Of a DNA stretch of 64,000 nt, positions 1-17,664 are shown in pieces. A model generated the notes under the pieces. It searched no databases. It saw only the letters and a list, made by a program, of their open reading frames with translations, and was not told the DNA's origin. The first letter of the stretch is position 1. Every line of letters starts with the position of its first letter. Location of the stretch: assembly GCF_020085105.1 (NCBI RefSeq), contig NC_058055.1, positions 8,134,822-8,198,821 of the forward strand, read 5' to 3'. This stretch comes from Siniperca chuatsi. Taxonomy: Eukaryota; Chordata; Actinopteri; Centrarchiformes; Sinipercidae. Both the position numbers and the translations under genes were made by a program.

Positions 1-602
1 TGTTTATGTTATATGTAAAAAGTATTTTTTCTGTTACACATTGCAGTTGTCCATAAAATTGATAAATGCATAACTAAAAAAAATATTTTATTTCACTTTA
101 ATAGAGAAAAGATCATGCAGATTTTAAGTAAAAGTAAAAAATTGACATTTCTGCTGTTTTGTTGAGGCTCATAATTCAAAAACTGTGTGGTCAGTTGAAA
201 AAACAATAATTGGTTTTTAGAATTGCAAAAAAATATTTTTTCCATTGTTTTTTTTTTTGGGTGGAGCCATTCAAGAGTTAAGATGATCCCTATGAAACCA
301 TTTTAGGATGTAGTCACAGATTCTTGCAATGCAATGGCCTCCAAAAGTCAACATATAAAGATATCCAGACTAAATGTGTTGTGAGGTTGCTTAGCTCTGA
401 ATGACTTTAATGCAACATAGAATAGATAGAAACAAGTGTTTGATTTGTCAAAGCGACCTCCACTTATTATCCATACTCTTGCAACAGACTTTAAATAGAA
501 ACATGGTTAACTTTAATGGTTTGTATTTCACCACACTTACACCCCACGTGTTTTATTTTCCTCTCTCTCCTCTCCACTGAATTTGCCCTGACCTTGACAC
601 AG

Positions 603-6564
<5,962 letters not shown>

Positions 6565-7063
6565 TGTGCATCCCACTAGGAATCATGGGCCATATTTTGA
6601 GAGCACATTAAATTGGCTTTGATACAGTTCCAAAATATGTATACACATATACAAGTTGAACATATGTATATGCATATTTCTATATATTATATTTATATAT
6701 ACACATGTGAAATCTGAAGGACCTTTCTGCTGTACAAAGTATTAATAGGATGACTTGAATGTTTAAGAATAATTGTGAGCGAAGAATTTCAAGGCTTTGA
6801 GTTTCTTTTTCCTCCTGAAGGAAACAAACAAACAAACAAACACGAGATCCCACCAGGGGTTTTTGGAACTAAAGACTGCATGATATTTTTGCTAAAAAAA
6901 AAACAAGAAAAAAGAGAGAGTGAAAGCTCTTGAGAGAGAAAAGATGTCTCAGAGTCCCATTGACTTTTTATTGATACTTATTGTGATCAAAAATCCTCTA
7001 CTGCAGCTTATGAAATCAGTGGTGGCTCGTCTGTTCAGGCATCAGCTGAGTGAGATCCTTGAC

Positions 7064-7123
7064 ACCCCGCCCCCCCACCCCCGCCACCCTCACCCAACCC
7101 ACTTCCCACAACCCTCCCCCCCA
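7064..7123. repeat. C-rich low-complexity tract
   Basis: About 60 bases that are almost purely C with scattered A and T, containing several runs of four to seven C. The complementary strand has G runs that could form a G-quadruplex, but spacing was not analysed. It lies in the presumed gabrb4 3' UTR or just downstream. Confidence 0.7.
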
Positions 7124-8074
7124 TTACCCATAGATAACATGCACGGAAATCTCCGGTTCTACTATGTACAGCAACCTTGTTTGGATTATGTGTTGTTCCT
7201 TGGGTTTTTTGAAGTGATATCGTTCTCTTTATCAGACATCAGCTCTGGCCTAATGGTCTCCATTAGAGGGCTGTGTGGATGGGATGTTTGACCGCCACAT
7301 TTCCGCCCAGAGTCAATGCAAACTTGTGTTCCTTCTCTTCTCATGTTATTTTTAGAAACATGTCTGGGGGGTGGGGGGGTCTTTTCATTATGGTTAAAAA
7401 CAAGTGCTGATTATTGTAGATATGATTTTGTCTTGAAAAATACTGTGATTTCAGAGAGTGTCAGAACATGTTCTAGAGCTAGGGCATTACGAGATAAAAG
7501 AGTCAAAGGTATGCATTACTCATTTTGATTGTGTGAAAAAAAACATATTCTATACATTTTATCATTCAGATGCTCATGAAAGTATACTTGTAGGCTACTG
7601 TTTATTTCCTCCTATTGATTGATTCACATGCTCTTTAGATGCAGATTTCATTGACGTCATATCCTGCTTTGTGTTTGCTTTTGTGATTCGTTTGAACTTA
7701 TTCCACAGTGAAGATGTGAGGACATGTATATTCAAAAGAGTCAACATATCAGCCCACAGTTTGACCAGTTGTCATTCAGTATGCAGTATTTCTTTGTTTG
7801 TTGAGCATTTCTTCAGTGTTGGAGTCGCAGTTTCTGAAGGCAAGATTATTAGATTGGGATAGTAATGGGCTGCCCGGGTAGAAGACGTGGGGAGGAGGAT
7901 TCAACATTTCACACTCAGACTCAGTCAGTGCCATCACACAAATGCTCTGCACCCAGAGGATCAGAGACATCAGCTTAATCAGGAATGATACAGTGATTTT
8001 CGGGGAGAAAATGTGTGATAAATAGCCATGAATTGAAATCACGACCAAAAGGCCTATAATCCATATGCGTTGTT

Positions 8075-8076
<2 letters not shown>

Positions 8077-8116
<40 letters not shown>
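8077..8116. repeat. (AC)20 microsatellite
   Basis: An uninterrupted dinucleotide run of 40 bases. It creates a false Cys-Val open frame on the minus strand. Confidence 0.95.
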
Positions 8117-8120
<4 letters not shown>

Positions 8121-9401
8121 CATTCATTCAGGTTCATTTGCAAAAGAAAAAAAAAAGTACTGTAGGACCTTGATTCTTTTGGGAAATCAGACTGGATAAT
8201 CACATGTTTATAGGTTGTGGAATCCAAAGCCACTAAATAAAAGAAATAAAAGTTAAAGAAATAAAGACAAAGTCAGAGCATTAGATGGCTGAGGCAGATG
8301 GACAGTGGCCATTCTAGGGCATTGTAGGGAAGACAGGAACGAGCAAAAAAACTAATTTAAAAAAATCCTCCCATGCCTGTTTAGCTTCAGCTGAAGTGCA
8401 GATCAGCATCTTCCTCAGTGTCATCTTCACTTCGGGCACAAACAGGCTCTACTGGGAGCAACAGGCTCTGAAACGCACACTAGCAAATCTACCATTGGGT
8501 CCGGTAGCAAAAAAAAAGTGATTGGCTCATTAGAATACGCAGCGCATTGGGCTCCCTGAGAAATATACAAATGGAAAAAGAGGGAAATTATCATACGCAC
8601 CGACACATGGGGACAAGAGGAAGATGGAAGGGCTGCAGAGTAATCCATTTATCATCAGAAATATCCACTCCCCTCTGGAGCACAGGGCATAGTATGCATG
8701 TCTTCAAAAAGGAGTACTGATCAGAAACCAATTTGTCTTCGTAAGTCATAGTGAAGTTTGTACAGTGATGTGGCCCGAGCTGTGATCAGAGTTTAGTATT
8801 TATTTTTATTTAAATTCTATGCATCGTCGTCATTGTACTGTAGAGGCAAAAGAAGAAAAAAGAAAGAACAAAAGATCACTTTTAAATATCCAGTAAAAGT
8901 ATCTAAGATGGTGAGAGTAACATACTGAGCTGAGTTTTATGTTTCTGTCTGCAGCTGAACAATCTGTTGTTTGTCTCTCAGTCAAATGTGAGGTCCAAAG
9001 GATTACATGACCAAAACATAGTGATTAGACCTAAATGTGAAGTAAAGTTGTTGTTATTTATGAGGAAAGTGACAATGAGTCAACAAGAGCCACAATGAAC
9101 TGAATTAGCAGCGAATATTGTGTGAAAATGGCCTCTGGGTTAAAGTTTTACCATCTCCAAGCTCTGAAGCAGGTTTTGTTGTGTTACATAGAGAATACAT
9201 ATTCAGTATTATACTGCAGTTGACTGCTAGGAAATGGTGGCACATGTGATATTTGCCAAATTCAGAGTTCTTCAAAAGTTGCCAAATGGAAGTGAGTTTG
9301 AAAGTGATTGAAATGCAATGAACTTGACTAGAGTAGCATCAGTTGTTTCAACATGCAGTCTTTCACACCTTGGTTAAGAATGCCCAATACCAGTTTTAAA
9401 A

Positions 9402-9900
9402 GAGTACTCCACTGATTTAGCATTGCACTCCTATAACTTTGTTGCACTCACAATAGACAGTAAAAAAAAAAATCAGAATCAAGTTTGATGCAGCAGAACC
9501 AGAGATATCGTCTTTTTTTATTCCATGCATTCTTTTTCCTTGTCAAAACCTGCCGCCTTTATTACCCACAATGCAACTCGGTCGCCAACAGTTCGGTTGG
9601 AAATTGGGGTGTGCTATGCTAGTAGTGACTAATGTAGCCTTGAGCCACTAGCCTCAAGCAGAGATGAGGAGCAGGCTGCAGAGGTCTGGCAAGCTTTTTT
9701 CTAACTTTACACCCCCAGATTTTTTTTCATTTTCAAACTTGTCGTCTTCAGCTCCAACTGATGCTGACTTAAGTGACATCACTTGAGGACATTTATCAGA
9801 TTTCGCACAGCTCCCTCTGGAGCCACAAAAGGCTTTATACAACTTTTTTCACATATGCAGTAGTACTCCCCAAGACCTGTAAACAGACTTTAATGTGTAA
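9402..9900. repeat. Fish interspersed repeat, class uncertain
   Basis: Contains phrases I recall from dispersed fish repeats: gtactccactgatttagcat, atgcagcagaaccagagata and acccacaatgcaactcggtc. No inverted ends or coding capacity were found, and there is no second copy in the window to define the borders, which are approximate. Confidence 0.4.
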
Positions 9901-11446
9901 AATCCCTTTTAACTTATAATATACATCCCTAAGATATGCATGCTGCAATTCTAACTGAGAAAACCGTTCTCATTTGAGACGTCAAATGTTAGATGTGGAC
10001 AGAGGCGTCTCAGTGGTATTCAGAGGTGGTGATTACTGATGTGCACATTCACCTTCATGTTTCAGGTAACCTTGTCTTTTAGAATTTTTGAACAAAACAA
10101 AATAAAGGAAGGTGGTAGTAGTTAGTGGATGAATGCAAGGTCATTTAAATAATACACTTTACAAAGTTTTTTTTTCAGCATCATTTCATCCTGGTCTGCA
10201 CACTAACAGCTTGTCAAACTGTTAAAAGGCAATATGATGGATCTTCACTAAGAGTTGAGTCATACTGTGAGGCCAGAGGATACTATTTGTTCCAGTGCGA
10301 GATGAGCACATATTGTTTGTAAAAATGTGGGACTTAAGGCAATCACAAGTGTTATTTTAACTAAATCAATGGAACATGTTCAACCAGAAAGAAGGCTAAT
10401 CCATCTGTGGTTTCAATGAAATGCACTCACATTTTGTAACGCAAACTAACACAAGTATCAAATTCTCATACAGGTTGGTTTACTCCCAGAAATGAATACA
10501 AACATGCCTTTTGAGGTATTAACTTGTTTTTGTTGAAACAGTTGATGCATATCTTTAGTGAAACACATACAGAGGAGAAACATTAGCAGCCCTTGCATGC
10601 TTGCAGTAAAGTATCACTCATTTCACTCAGAACATGTATAACTTGCTTTCTGGACATGAAATCAGCACATTCATTCCAAAAGCTGTGAGGATCTTCTGTT
10701 CTATGCTTTCACTTTAGGATATTTGCTTATACAAGAGAGAAAATAGATTTCTTTTGACACATATGTTCAAGGAGTACAGGAGGAGAAAAAAAAAAGTGTT
10801 GAACTGATTTCAATGTGAATTTTCTTGCCTCTAGTGTATATGTGTAATTACATGTGAATTGTACTGTAAATATGATATCTTTCACTTAATAGTTCTTAAT
10901 GCATGAACAAAAACATGGCAGTTCGTAATACCAGCTAGCCTCACTGCTAATGGCATGGACAGCTTCTCTAGCATTGGCATACTTCTGCAAACGAAACCTA
11001 AAAAATGAAACACAAGAAATACATGGTGTGAACAAAATAATGGAGAAATCAACGCAAAGTCCTCTCACAGTGAAAGCGTTTCTGGTGGCTCTGAGCTTGT
11101 ATTGGTTAACTTGTTCCCTCAAGAACAAGGCTAATGCTAATGCTGTTGAAGATTCCTGGAAATGACAGTGTGCATTGGTTCACTGTCAGCGAATGGGATG
11201 GTGCCGTCTTGAATGAAATTCTCTACTTGGGCTTTCCCATTTACCATATCCGAATTTAGGATTTGCAGGAGATTTCAGCACAGTATAGCTGCAGCGTTTA
11301 CCTCAGCCATCAACAAATCACTGAATTGTCCATGAATCTGCTGAAACAATTAAGGGCATGATTGGCTAACTGGCTTATAGAGGCTAGAGGAGCAGGATAG
11401 CCTTAAGAAGGCGAGTGGAATGTTCTTTCCTGTTCCTCAATAAGAC

Positions 11447-11512
11447 AGTTGTGTGCCCTTGAGCAAGGTACTTAGCCATTTGCCCATTTGCAGCTGCTCG
11501 CTTGCAAATAAT
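11447..11512. repeat. Fragment of a dispersed fish repeat
   Basis: Carries gcccttgagcaaggtactta followed by a TGCAGCTGCTC-like block, which I recall as a widespread fish repeat motif. The fragment is short and has no defined ends; the identification rests on memory. Confidence 0.3.
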
Positions 11513-11558
11513 AGAAGTCTATGTCTGTGTGGGCTAGCCCCCGAAAGTAAATATGTTT

Positions 11559-11635
11559 AGCTATGAGGGTATTGATAGCTATGAGGGTATTGATAGCTAT
11601 GAGGGTATTGATAGATATGAGGGTATTGATAGATA
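11559..11635. repeat. 18-bp minisatellite, about 4.3 copies
   Basis: The unit agctatgagggtattgat is repeated head to tail. The first three copies are identical, and the fourth (with the partial fifth) carries a c-to-a change (agatatg). There is no spacer and no dyad inside the unit, so it is a simple tandem repeat. Confidence 0.9.
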
Positions 11636-14336
11636 TGTTCCCTGGATATATGTAAAGATAGAAAACAGTTCCACAAATGCCCCTTGGTTCTGTACAAGTA
11701 AATTAAACCCAGTATTGTAGTGTGATTAAACTGTTTCGAGCAGTGCCATAATTACCAGCTGGGATCTAATATGGTTATAAGTTATAAATCATGTCATTTT
11801 TTGTTAAAAATGTCATGTCAGTCTTCATGTTGGGGTGTTTCATCTGGGATTACACCACTCCCAAAAAAAAAAAAAAAAAAAGATATGCATGATGGGCTGA
11901 ACCTGTGAACACAAACCTGTTCTGTGAGTTATGAATAGCACTGAGGCTGACCTCTAATAAAAAAAAGAGTTGACCACAAACATGCAAGAAAATTTCATCC
12001 ACCAAACACCAGAACAAGGCTGACAGATTCCTCACTGTTGGAAGAACTTTTGCTGGTGCATTCATTATTTTGTCTGTACCTTGTAGGTTTTGTTTTGCAT
12101 GACCTGAGTTTTGAAAGGTTTATTTTCGTATATTTTTACTCCACACCATCCGATTCATCTCCACAGCCAGGAAAAGAAAGATCCAGTGTTTACATGCTCA
12201 AATTGCACTTGTTTTACAGCCAGCTCTATAAATCTTGTGAAACAAACTGTTTGTAAAACTGGAGGAAAAATGTAAACATAGAACGTACATCGTGTGATTC
12301 ATGCGAATCATGAATATGTACTTCTATACAATGTACTTACTGTAAATTACACAATTTGGAATAGATGCACCAAGTGCATGCTGTAGTTTTATCAGGTTCA
12401 GCATAAGCATTAACATCGATCGCCCTTCAACTACAACAGATGTAAAGGATGCTCACCAGTAGCATCTGAACGTAAGCCATGTGATTGCACACTGAGTGGG
12501 TGTTCCCTGTATTTTCTCTTTAATAAGTTGCCTCTGGTTATGGTCTGTTGTCGATTACTGTATGATGATACTTGTAAGAAGCTGTGCTGATTCCCAGTTA
12601 CACATCAGTATACCTCCCCTCTTTGAAAGAGCATACTGGGGAGACTATCTCATGTTTAACCAGTAGGTGAGAAAGATTTTCCAACACTTTATAAAAATTG
12701 GCATCAAAAAGAAAGAAACCCACAAGACCAACAGCCCATTTATTTTTCAATATAAATTAGTAAATGATTTGATTCATTTCTGTGTTCATTTCTGATTTGT
12801 TGTATTTGTTGCATTTGTTATGGATTGTTATTCTTACTGTTGTTGTTGTTTTATCATAAGAAGGAAATGTAATTCATCTGATATACTGGCACTGGAAGAA
12901 AAATGCATTTGGTTTTTGTACTGTAATTGTTTTGTTCACATTGGGCGCTTATTTGATTCAGTTGTTTAATAAGGTGTTTGATTTCATTTGGAGTATCAGT
13001 ACTCATGGAATCAACATTTGTGTAGTATGAAGTTGTATTTTTTTTGTCAGTGCAAATTAATGTTATAGTGTCAATCAGCTTTTTTAGGTGTTTGAACAAA
13101 ATGTGTTTTTTACAAATACAAGGTGTTCAAGTATGTGGTATAAAAAGGGTTATCATTCAAACAACAGACTTTTTACAAATAAAGGCTTATACAGTAAAGA
13201 AAGCTAATGTCTTTTCATTTGCCCTTTGAGGACTAATATACTACATTGTTTCACGTTTTATTAATTTGTTTTCAGATATTAGTCCCCAAAAGGTAAATAG
13301 CACACAATGTTGCAAAATAAGAGGATAAAATCAGGTTTTTACCATTGCTATTCCAGGCTGATGTCAGAGCTCTCACCTCTTAGTTGGTGTCTTGCTTTTG
13401 ATAAGGACTGTTGGATATGAAGACATTCTGAAAACAAAATTTAAGAAAAATCAAGAGTATCTTCTTTTAATTTGATTACAAAACATTGCGCGTTTATGAG
13501 AATATACCTCCTTTCATACCCTATTCCCTGAATAAAGACGCAAAGTGACTCCTGCTGACAAGTGTAATATTTGCCCCTTTTTCAGTTCAGGAACTATTAA
13601 ATAATTATTATTTTTTTTACATTGTTGGCAAATATAACGAGTAAAAATCATATACTGCAGTACAGGTTGGATAAAGTTGCTTTGTCGCCTGTCTGGAGCA
13701 GTTTGGGATCGGCATCTACAAAGCACAAGATAATTAATTTATTTTGTCAGAGGGACAGATGTAGTTGAAACTCCTTTGTCCTCTGGTTGAGGACATGACA
13801 CTATTTAAGGTAACACATTTGGATTTTTTTTTCTTTCTGGATCCACTCTGGCCTTGAACTACAGCAAATGTTTAGGTGGTGAAGGTGAAGAGAACGACCT
13901 GTAAATGTGACTGCACCTGGAGCACAGAGAACAGTAATGATCCAGTAAGACATTTGAAATATTATGTCCCACATACGCCTCTAAGCATTATGAAACAACA
14001 TATTGCTGTCCAAACCAGCTCATTGATTTTATAGATTTGTAGCAGAGGTGGTTTGGTGGCCTTTGGGTGCAACCTCTTCCACAATTTGAGTCCCACATGA
14101 AGCAACAACCTGATTAAAACTATAATCTGTGGTCTAAAAAAATGTAAACAAAATAGTCGCTCCCACCACCAAAATTCAAAACACAGGACGGGAAATCTGT
14201 TATTACTTCCAAATATACTGACAGGGCTTTTAATACACAGGAAAGTTATTAAGGCTAACTGATGCTGTTTAAAGTCTGTTTACATCAGTTGAAATGCACA
14301 AAAATCTCATCTTTCATAAACTCTTCTATATAGATG

Positions 14337-14610
14337 CTAGGGGCCTTCCTGTGTGGAGTTTACATGTTCACCCCATGTCTCTGTGGGTTTCCTCCGGGTG
14401 CTCCATCTTCCTCCCACAGTCCAAAGACATGCAGGTTGGGTCCAGTGGAGACTCTAAATTGCCTGTAGGTGTGAATGTCTCTGTCTCATGTGTTAGCTAT
14501 GTGATAGACTGGCAACATGTTCATGCCTCATGCCCAATGCATGCTGGGATAGATAGATAGCCCCCAGCAACCCTTAGCAGGATAAGAAGTTTAAAAAATG
14601 GATGGATGGT
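14337..14610 (+). mobile_element. 3' part of a dispersed retroelement with GGAT-type tail
   Basis: Contains the very common fish repeat phrases gtgtggagtttacatgttca, cccacagtccaaagacatgc and gactctaaattgcctgtagg. It ends in a short tandem tail, atggatggatgg, after gcaggataagaag. A simple-repeat tail is typical of RTE-type non-LTR elements and the SINEs they mobilise, but the class is my inference. The 88-aa open frame inside is a by-product of the repeat. Confidence 0.65.
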
Positions 14611-15104
14611 TGTTCTTTACATGTCAAGTTTAACGCATACTAGAGTGTGTTGATAATTGTGCATTGATGGCTGTAAATAGTCATCAGTTCCACACTTCAT
14701 TTATGATTTTTGAGCGTTGACATCCCCAGACACACATCCTTCAATGTCGTCAGGAACAGGACCTGGGGCCTCGTGTAAATGGTACACATTCATATACATG
14801 ACACATACACAGCTCATTGGACGTGAGAGCACATTCTACACATCATGAGTATGCGTATTTGGGAAAGGATTTGAGTATGGTGAAGCATAATTTATTGGTG
14901 TCATTACGGTTATTATAGTTCAAATGAGTTTTCTAATAGCCACTTATGAAATATTACTTCAGTATACAGTCCAGGGCATGAAAGATAAAACTGAATATGT
15001 GTTATATTACCAAGCCTGTTGCCCTAGAAATCCTGACTCACAAAAACCTTCAAGTATTTTAACTCTACAATTATTTTAGAACAGTAGCAGATCAAACAAG
15101 ACTA

Positions 15105-15511
15105 AGAGTCTACAGCCATGCTAGCAGCTCTGTGAGGCTTAGGTACAGCGGTGCTTTGAGCTAAATGCTAACATCAGCATGCTAACATGCTCACAATGAC
15201 AATGCTAACATGGTGTTTAGCTGGTACACCGTCTTAGTTTAATGTGCTAGCATGCTAACATTTGCTAACTACCACTAAACTAAAGTACAGCTGAAGCTGA
15301 TGGGAATGTCATTAGTTTTGCAAGTGTAGTCATGAACTAAAGTATTGGACAAATTGAAGTTTAAACTTGATGATCACCAAAGAAACTAGGATTCATCCTC
15401 TGGGCACCATGAATGTCTGTTCAAACTTTCAAGGCAACCCATTTAATAGAATAATTGAAATATTTCAGTCTGGACCAAAGTGGTGGACCCACATTGCTAT
15501 CCCTTGAGCAG
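15105..15511 (+). repeat. TGCTAAC-type interspersed repeat, copy A
   Basis: Begins around tctacagccatgctagcagc, has repeated TGCTAACATG units (for example tgctaacatcagcatgctaa), and ends near atttcagtctggaccaaagt. A diverged copy in the opposite orientation lies at 21897-22285. There is no ORF. Its 3' end abuts a SINE-like fragment. Confidence 0.75.
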
Positions 15512-15640
15512 GTTCGATTCCAACCAGGGACCTTTGTTGCATGTCATACAGCCCTCTCTCTCTCCTTGTGTTTCCTGTCTGTATCTCCACTGAAAACGGT
15601 AAATAAATAAATAATACAATAAAATAAGAATAGAAAGCAC
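15512..15640 (+). mobile_element. tRNA-derived SINE fragment
   Basis: Carries ggttcgattcc, a good match to the RNA polymerase III B box. It continues with ccagggacctttgttgcatg and a CTCTCTCTC block, and ends in an (AAAT)n-like tail near 15600-15630. No A box or cloverleaf precedes it, so it is a truncated SINE rather than a tRNA gene. Confidence 0.5.
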
Positions 15641-16869
15641 ATTAATGATTGTGCTGATGCTCAGCCATTTTATGATCATCATGGACTCCACCAATTCTTT
15701 GTGTTTGTTAAAGGGGGCTTTAGGGAAAACAGGATTTTTCTCTTTGTCTTGATTTTGTTAATATTGATATCCAGTATTTTGATGCCAGTTTGTATACCAC
15801 TTGGACGTTTATCTGCTTGTTTCTGTCAAGGGATGGGGCAGAGTCAACTGTGCTGCCAGCCAAGGCCTTTTTCACAGCAGACATTTTGACTTGTCATAGT
15901 GCCAAAAGCACAGGTGTTACTAATAACATTAACTATGGCTCTGTTCTATTCAGCTGTCCCAGTAAGCCATGACAGTGTGACAGTGAGCCAGCATGCACAA
16001 TACCAGGACCCTGAAACTGAAGCAGCTAAATGGAATTAATCGCACCAGTGCTTTTCCTACTGTGACATGTCTAAATGTCTTCTGTGGAAAAGGCCTATTA
16101 AAGCCTCATGAATTACGTTGTTCTGCCTGTTTCCTTGAACTTAGGTAGGGAATGGACACCAAACAACTTGCAACTGAACATCCTTTGGTGAAAAAAGAAA
16201 AGATGGGTTGATGATGTTGGCTTTGAATCCCAGACAGCACTACTTTTAAGTATGATTTAACTTAAAATGCCAAATATTATTGTTGCTAAAGTTAACTGTA
16301 ATATTCGTTTTTATTAGGTGCCAAGTCAGACTTAAATGGAAAATGTAATGGTACATTGGAAAATAATTTAAGGTATTCAAAATGGGGTTTCAACAAGTCG
16401 GTGTTAAGCTCGCATAGTGATCCACTAATTCTCTTCAAACACTAAAATGCCTATATTTATGTTTATGGTTTGCCTTAGAAAAAAAAAGGAAAAAGTTCTG
16501 GTTAAGCTACCAAACTGGACAGCAGCTGTAGGCCTAACCTGAAACATGCGAAACAGCCACCTAGCAACCATTAAAATAATAGCCACAGCCTACCTTGCTC
16601 TTGTTTTTCCCCCACTTCCCCTTTTTTCTGCTCCATATCAGTTCTTTTTTGAGACATAGCTGTTTCACTATAAATAATGCACAGGGGCAAGAAAAGGCAT
16701 GCAGCAGCACAGTTAAGAGAGGAGAGAATCATTCTCTAAATTTCCAGTGTATACAGTACATAGTATGTAGCAAAGTACTTTACACAAAATGTCTAGTCAG
16801 AAAATATATATAAGATGTTTTTCTGCAGATTATTGTTTTAAACAATTGGATAGTTTAAATTCTTTTTTC
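15641..16869. other. Intergenic DNA without recognised gene
   Basis: AT-rich sequence with no recognised exon, RNA gene or repeat border on either strand. Confidence 0.4.
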
Positions 16870-16985
16870 ATATATATATATATTATTTTTATTGACATAT
16901 TTTTGATAACAACATATAAACCACACAAAAATCAATGCCCAAAACCCAACTTAAACCTACACACACATGCACTCACACACATGCA

Positions 16986-17026
<41 letters not shown>

Positions 17027-17664
17027 AGGGGGAGGGATACAAGTAACTAAGAGAAGTTCATCTTAACCATGTGTCAAGGACACAAAAGCTCCTTGCAGTA
17101 CATATCATCCACATGTGATTGTTAAATGCAACCCATCAAGAATAGGAGTATAAAAGAACAAAAGAAAGAAAGAAAAACCCCAATCAATACATAAGTACAA
17201 ATGCGGTCAGATTGAGTCCAGATCTTGCAAAAAGACCCCAGATTGTTCCCATTTATGTTGACATTTTAAATTATTAGATTGCAATTTCTCCGTGTGAATA
17301 ACCGAGACAAGTTCATGCAACCACTTTCTGAAGCACGGTGGAGTTGGGGTCTTCCAGTCTTTGAGAATACGTTTATTTTCTAGTACCATGCCCATCAATA
17401 GAGCTGTTTGAATGTGTGAAGGGAGAATTAAAGAGTCCTCTGAGCATCCAAAGAGAGCCAAGTCCCTGTCAGGAGAGAGAGTACTATGGTAAAAAAAAAA
17501 TGGATGAATTAGTGCACAGTTCCAAAATAAATGCTACAATGTACCATCATTTGATTTACATTTGTCGCAGAGTGGAGACACGGAGGGGTAAAATGTATGT
17601 AACATGACCTTAGAATAATGAAAACAGTGAATCACTTTGAACTGAATTAACCTGTGTCTGTTGT
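16870..17664 (-). mobile_element. 5'-truncated L1-like LINE, ORF2 C-terminus and 3' UTR
   Basis: Read on the minus strand from about 17664, one frame gives QFKVIHCFHYSKVML, then SVSPLCDKCKSNDGTL, an in-frame TAG, then HLFWNCALIHPFF. It continues in the same frame to ALFGCSEDSL, ILKDWKTPTPPCFRKWLHEL and a final TGA at 17207-17209. This matches my memory of the zinc-knuckle-like C-terminus of fish L1/Tx1-clade ORF2. The 3' UTR follows, includes the (GT)n tract at 16988-17025, and ends with an AATAAA (minus strand, 16888-16893) and a TA-rich tail. The internal stop and missing 5' part make it a dead copy. Confidence 0.85.
16988..17025. repeat. (CA)n microsatellite inside the LINE 3' UTR
   Basis: An uninterrupted run of about 38 bases, preceded by imperfect CACACATGCACT units from 16959. 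Confidence 0.9.

Larger units (their letters stand above)
6565..9401 (+). other. gabrb4 3' UTR and downstream flank
   Basis: No coding exon was recognised. The first part is presumably 3' UTR, with a TATATA-rich run near 6640-6710 and an (AAAC)n run near 6826-6842. A C-rich tract and a CA microsatellite are listed separately. No polyadenylation site could be assigned with confidence; AATAAA-like strings near 8236-8250 are candidates only. Long open frames here come from low-complexity DNA. Confidence 0.5.
9901..14336. other. Intergenic DNA without recognised gene
   Basis: AT-rich sequence between gabrb4 and vsig1. No exon-like frames of recognised families were found on either strand. It contains an 18-bp tandem array and a short repeat fragment near 11450 (listed separately), and a homopolymer A run near 11863-11881. 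Confidence 0.5.

Noticed and set aside
7776..8123. 115-aa minus frame beginning with Cys-Val repeats
   Set aside because: The start lies in the (AC)20 microsatellite and the rest has no recognised domain.
11559..11635. Regularly repeated 18-bp units as a CRISPR-like array
   Set aside because: No spacers between units and a eukaryotic context; a plain tandem repeat.
14294..14560. 88-aa plus frame
   Set aside because: Falls inside the dispersed retroelement 3' part; the phrases are repeat sequence, not a host gene.
15512..15522. B-box match as a tRNA gene
   Set aside because: No A box, anticodon arm or acceptor stem can be drawn; fits a SINE fragment.
17207..17461. 84-aa minus frame as a possible host gene
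   Set aside because: It is the C-terminal end of an L1-like ORF2 with an in-frame stop upstream.
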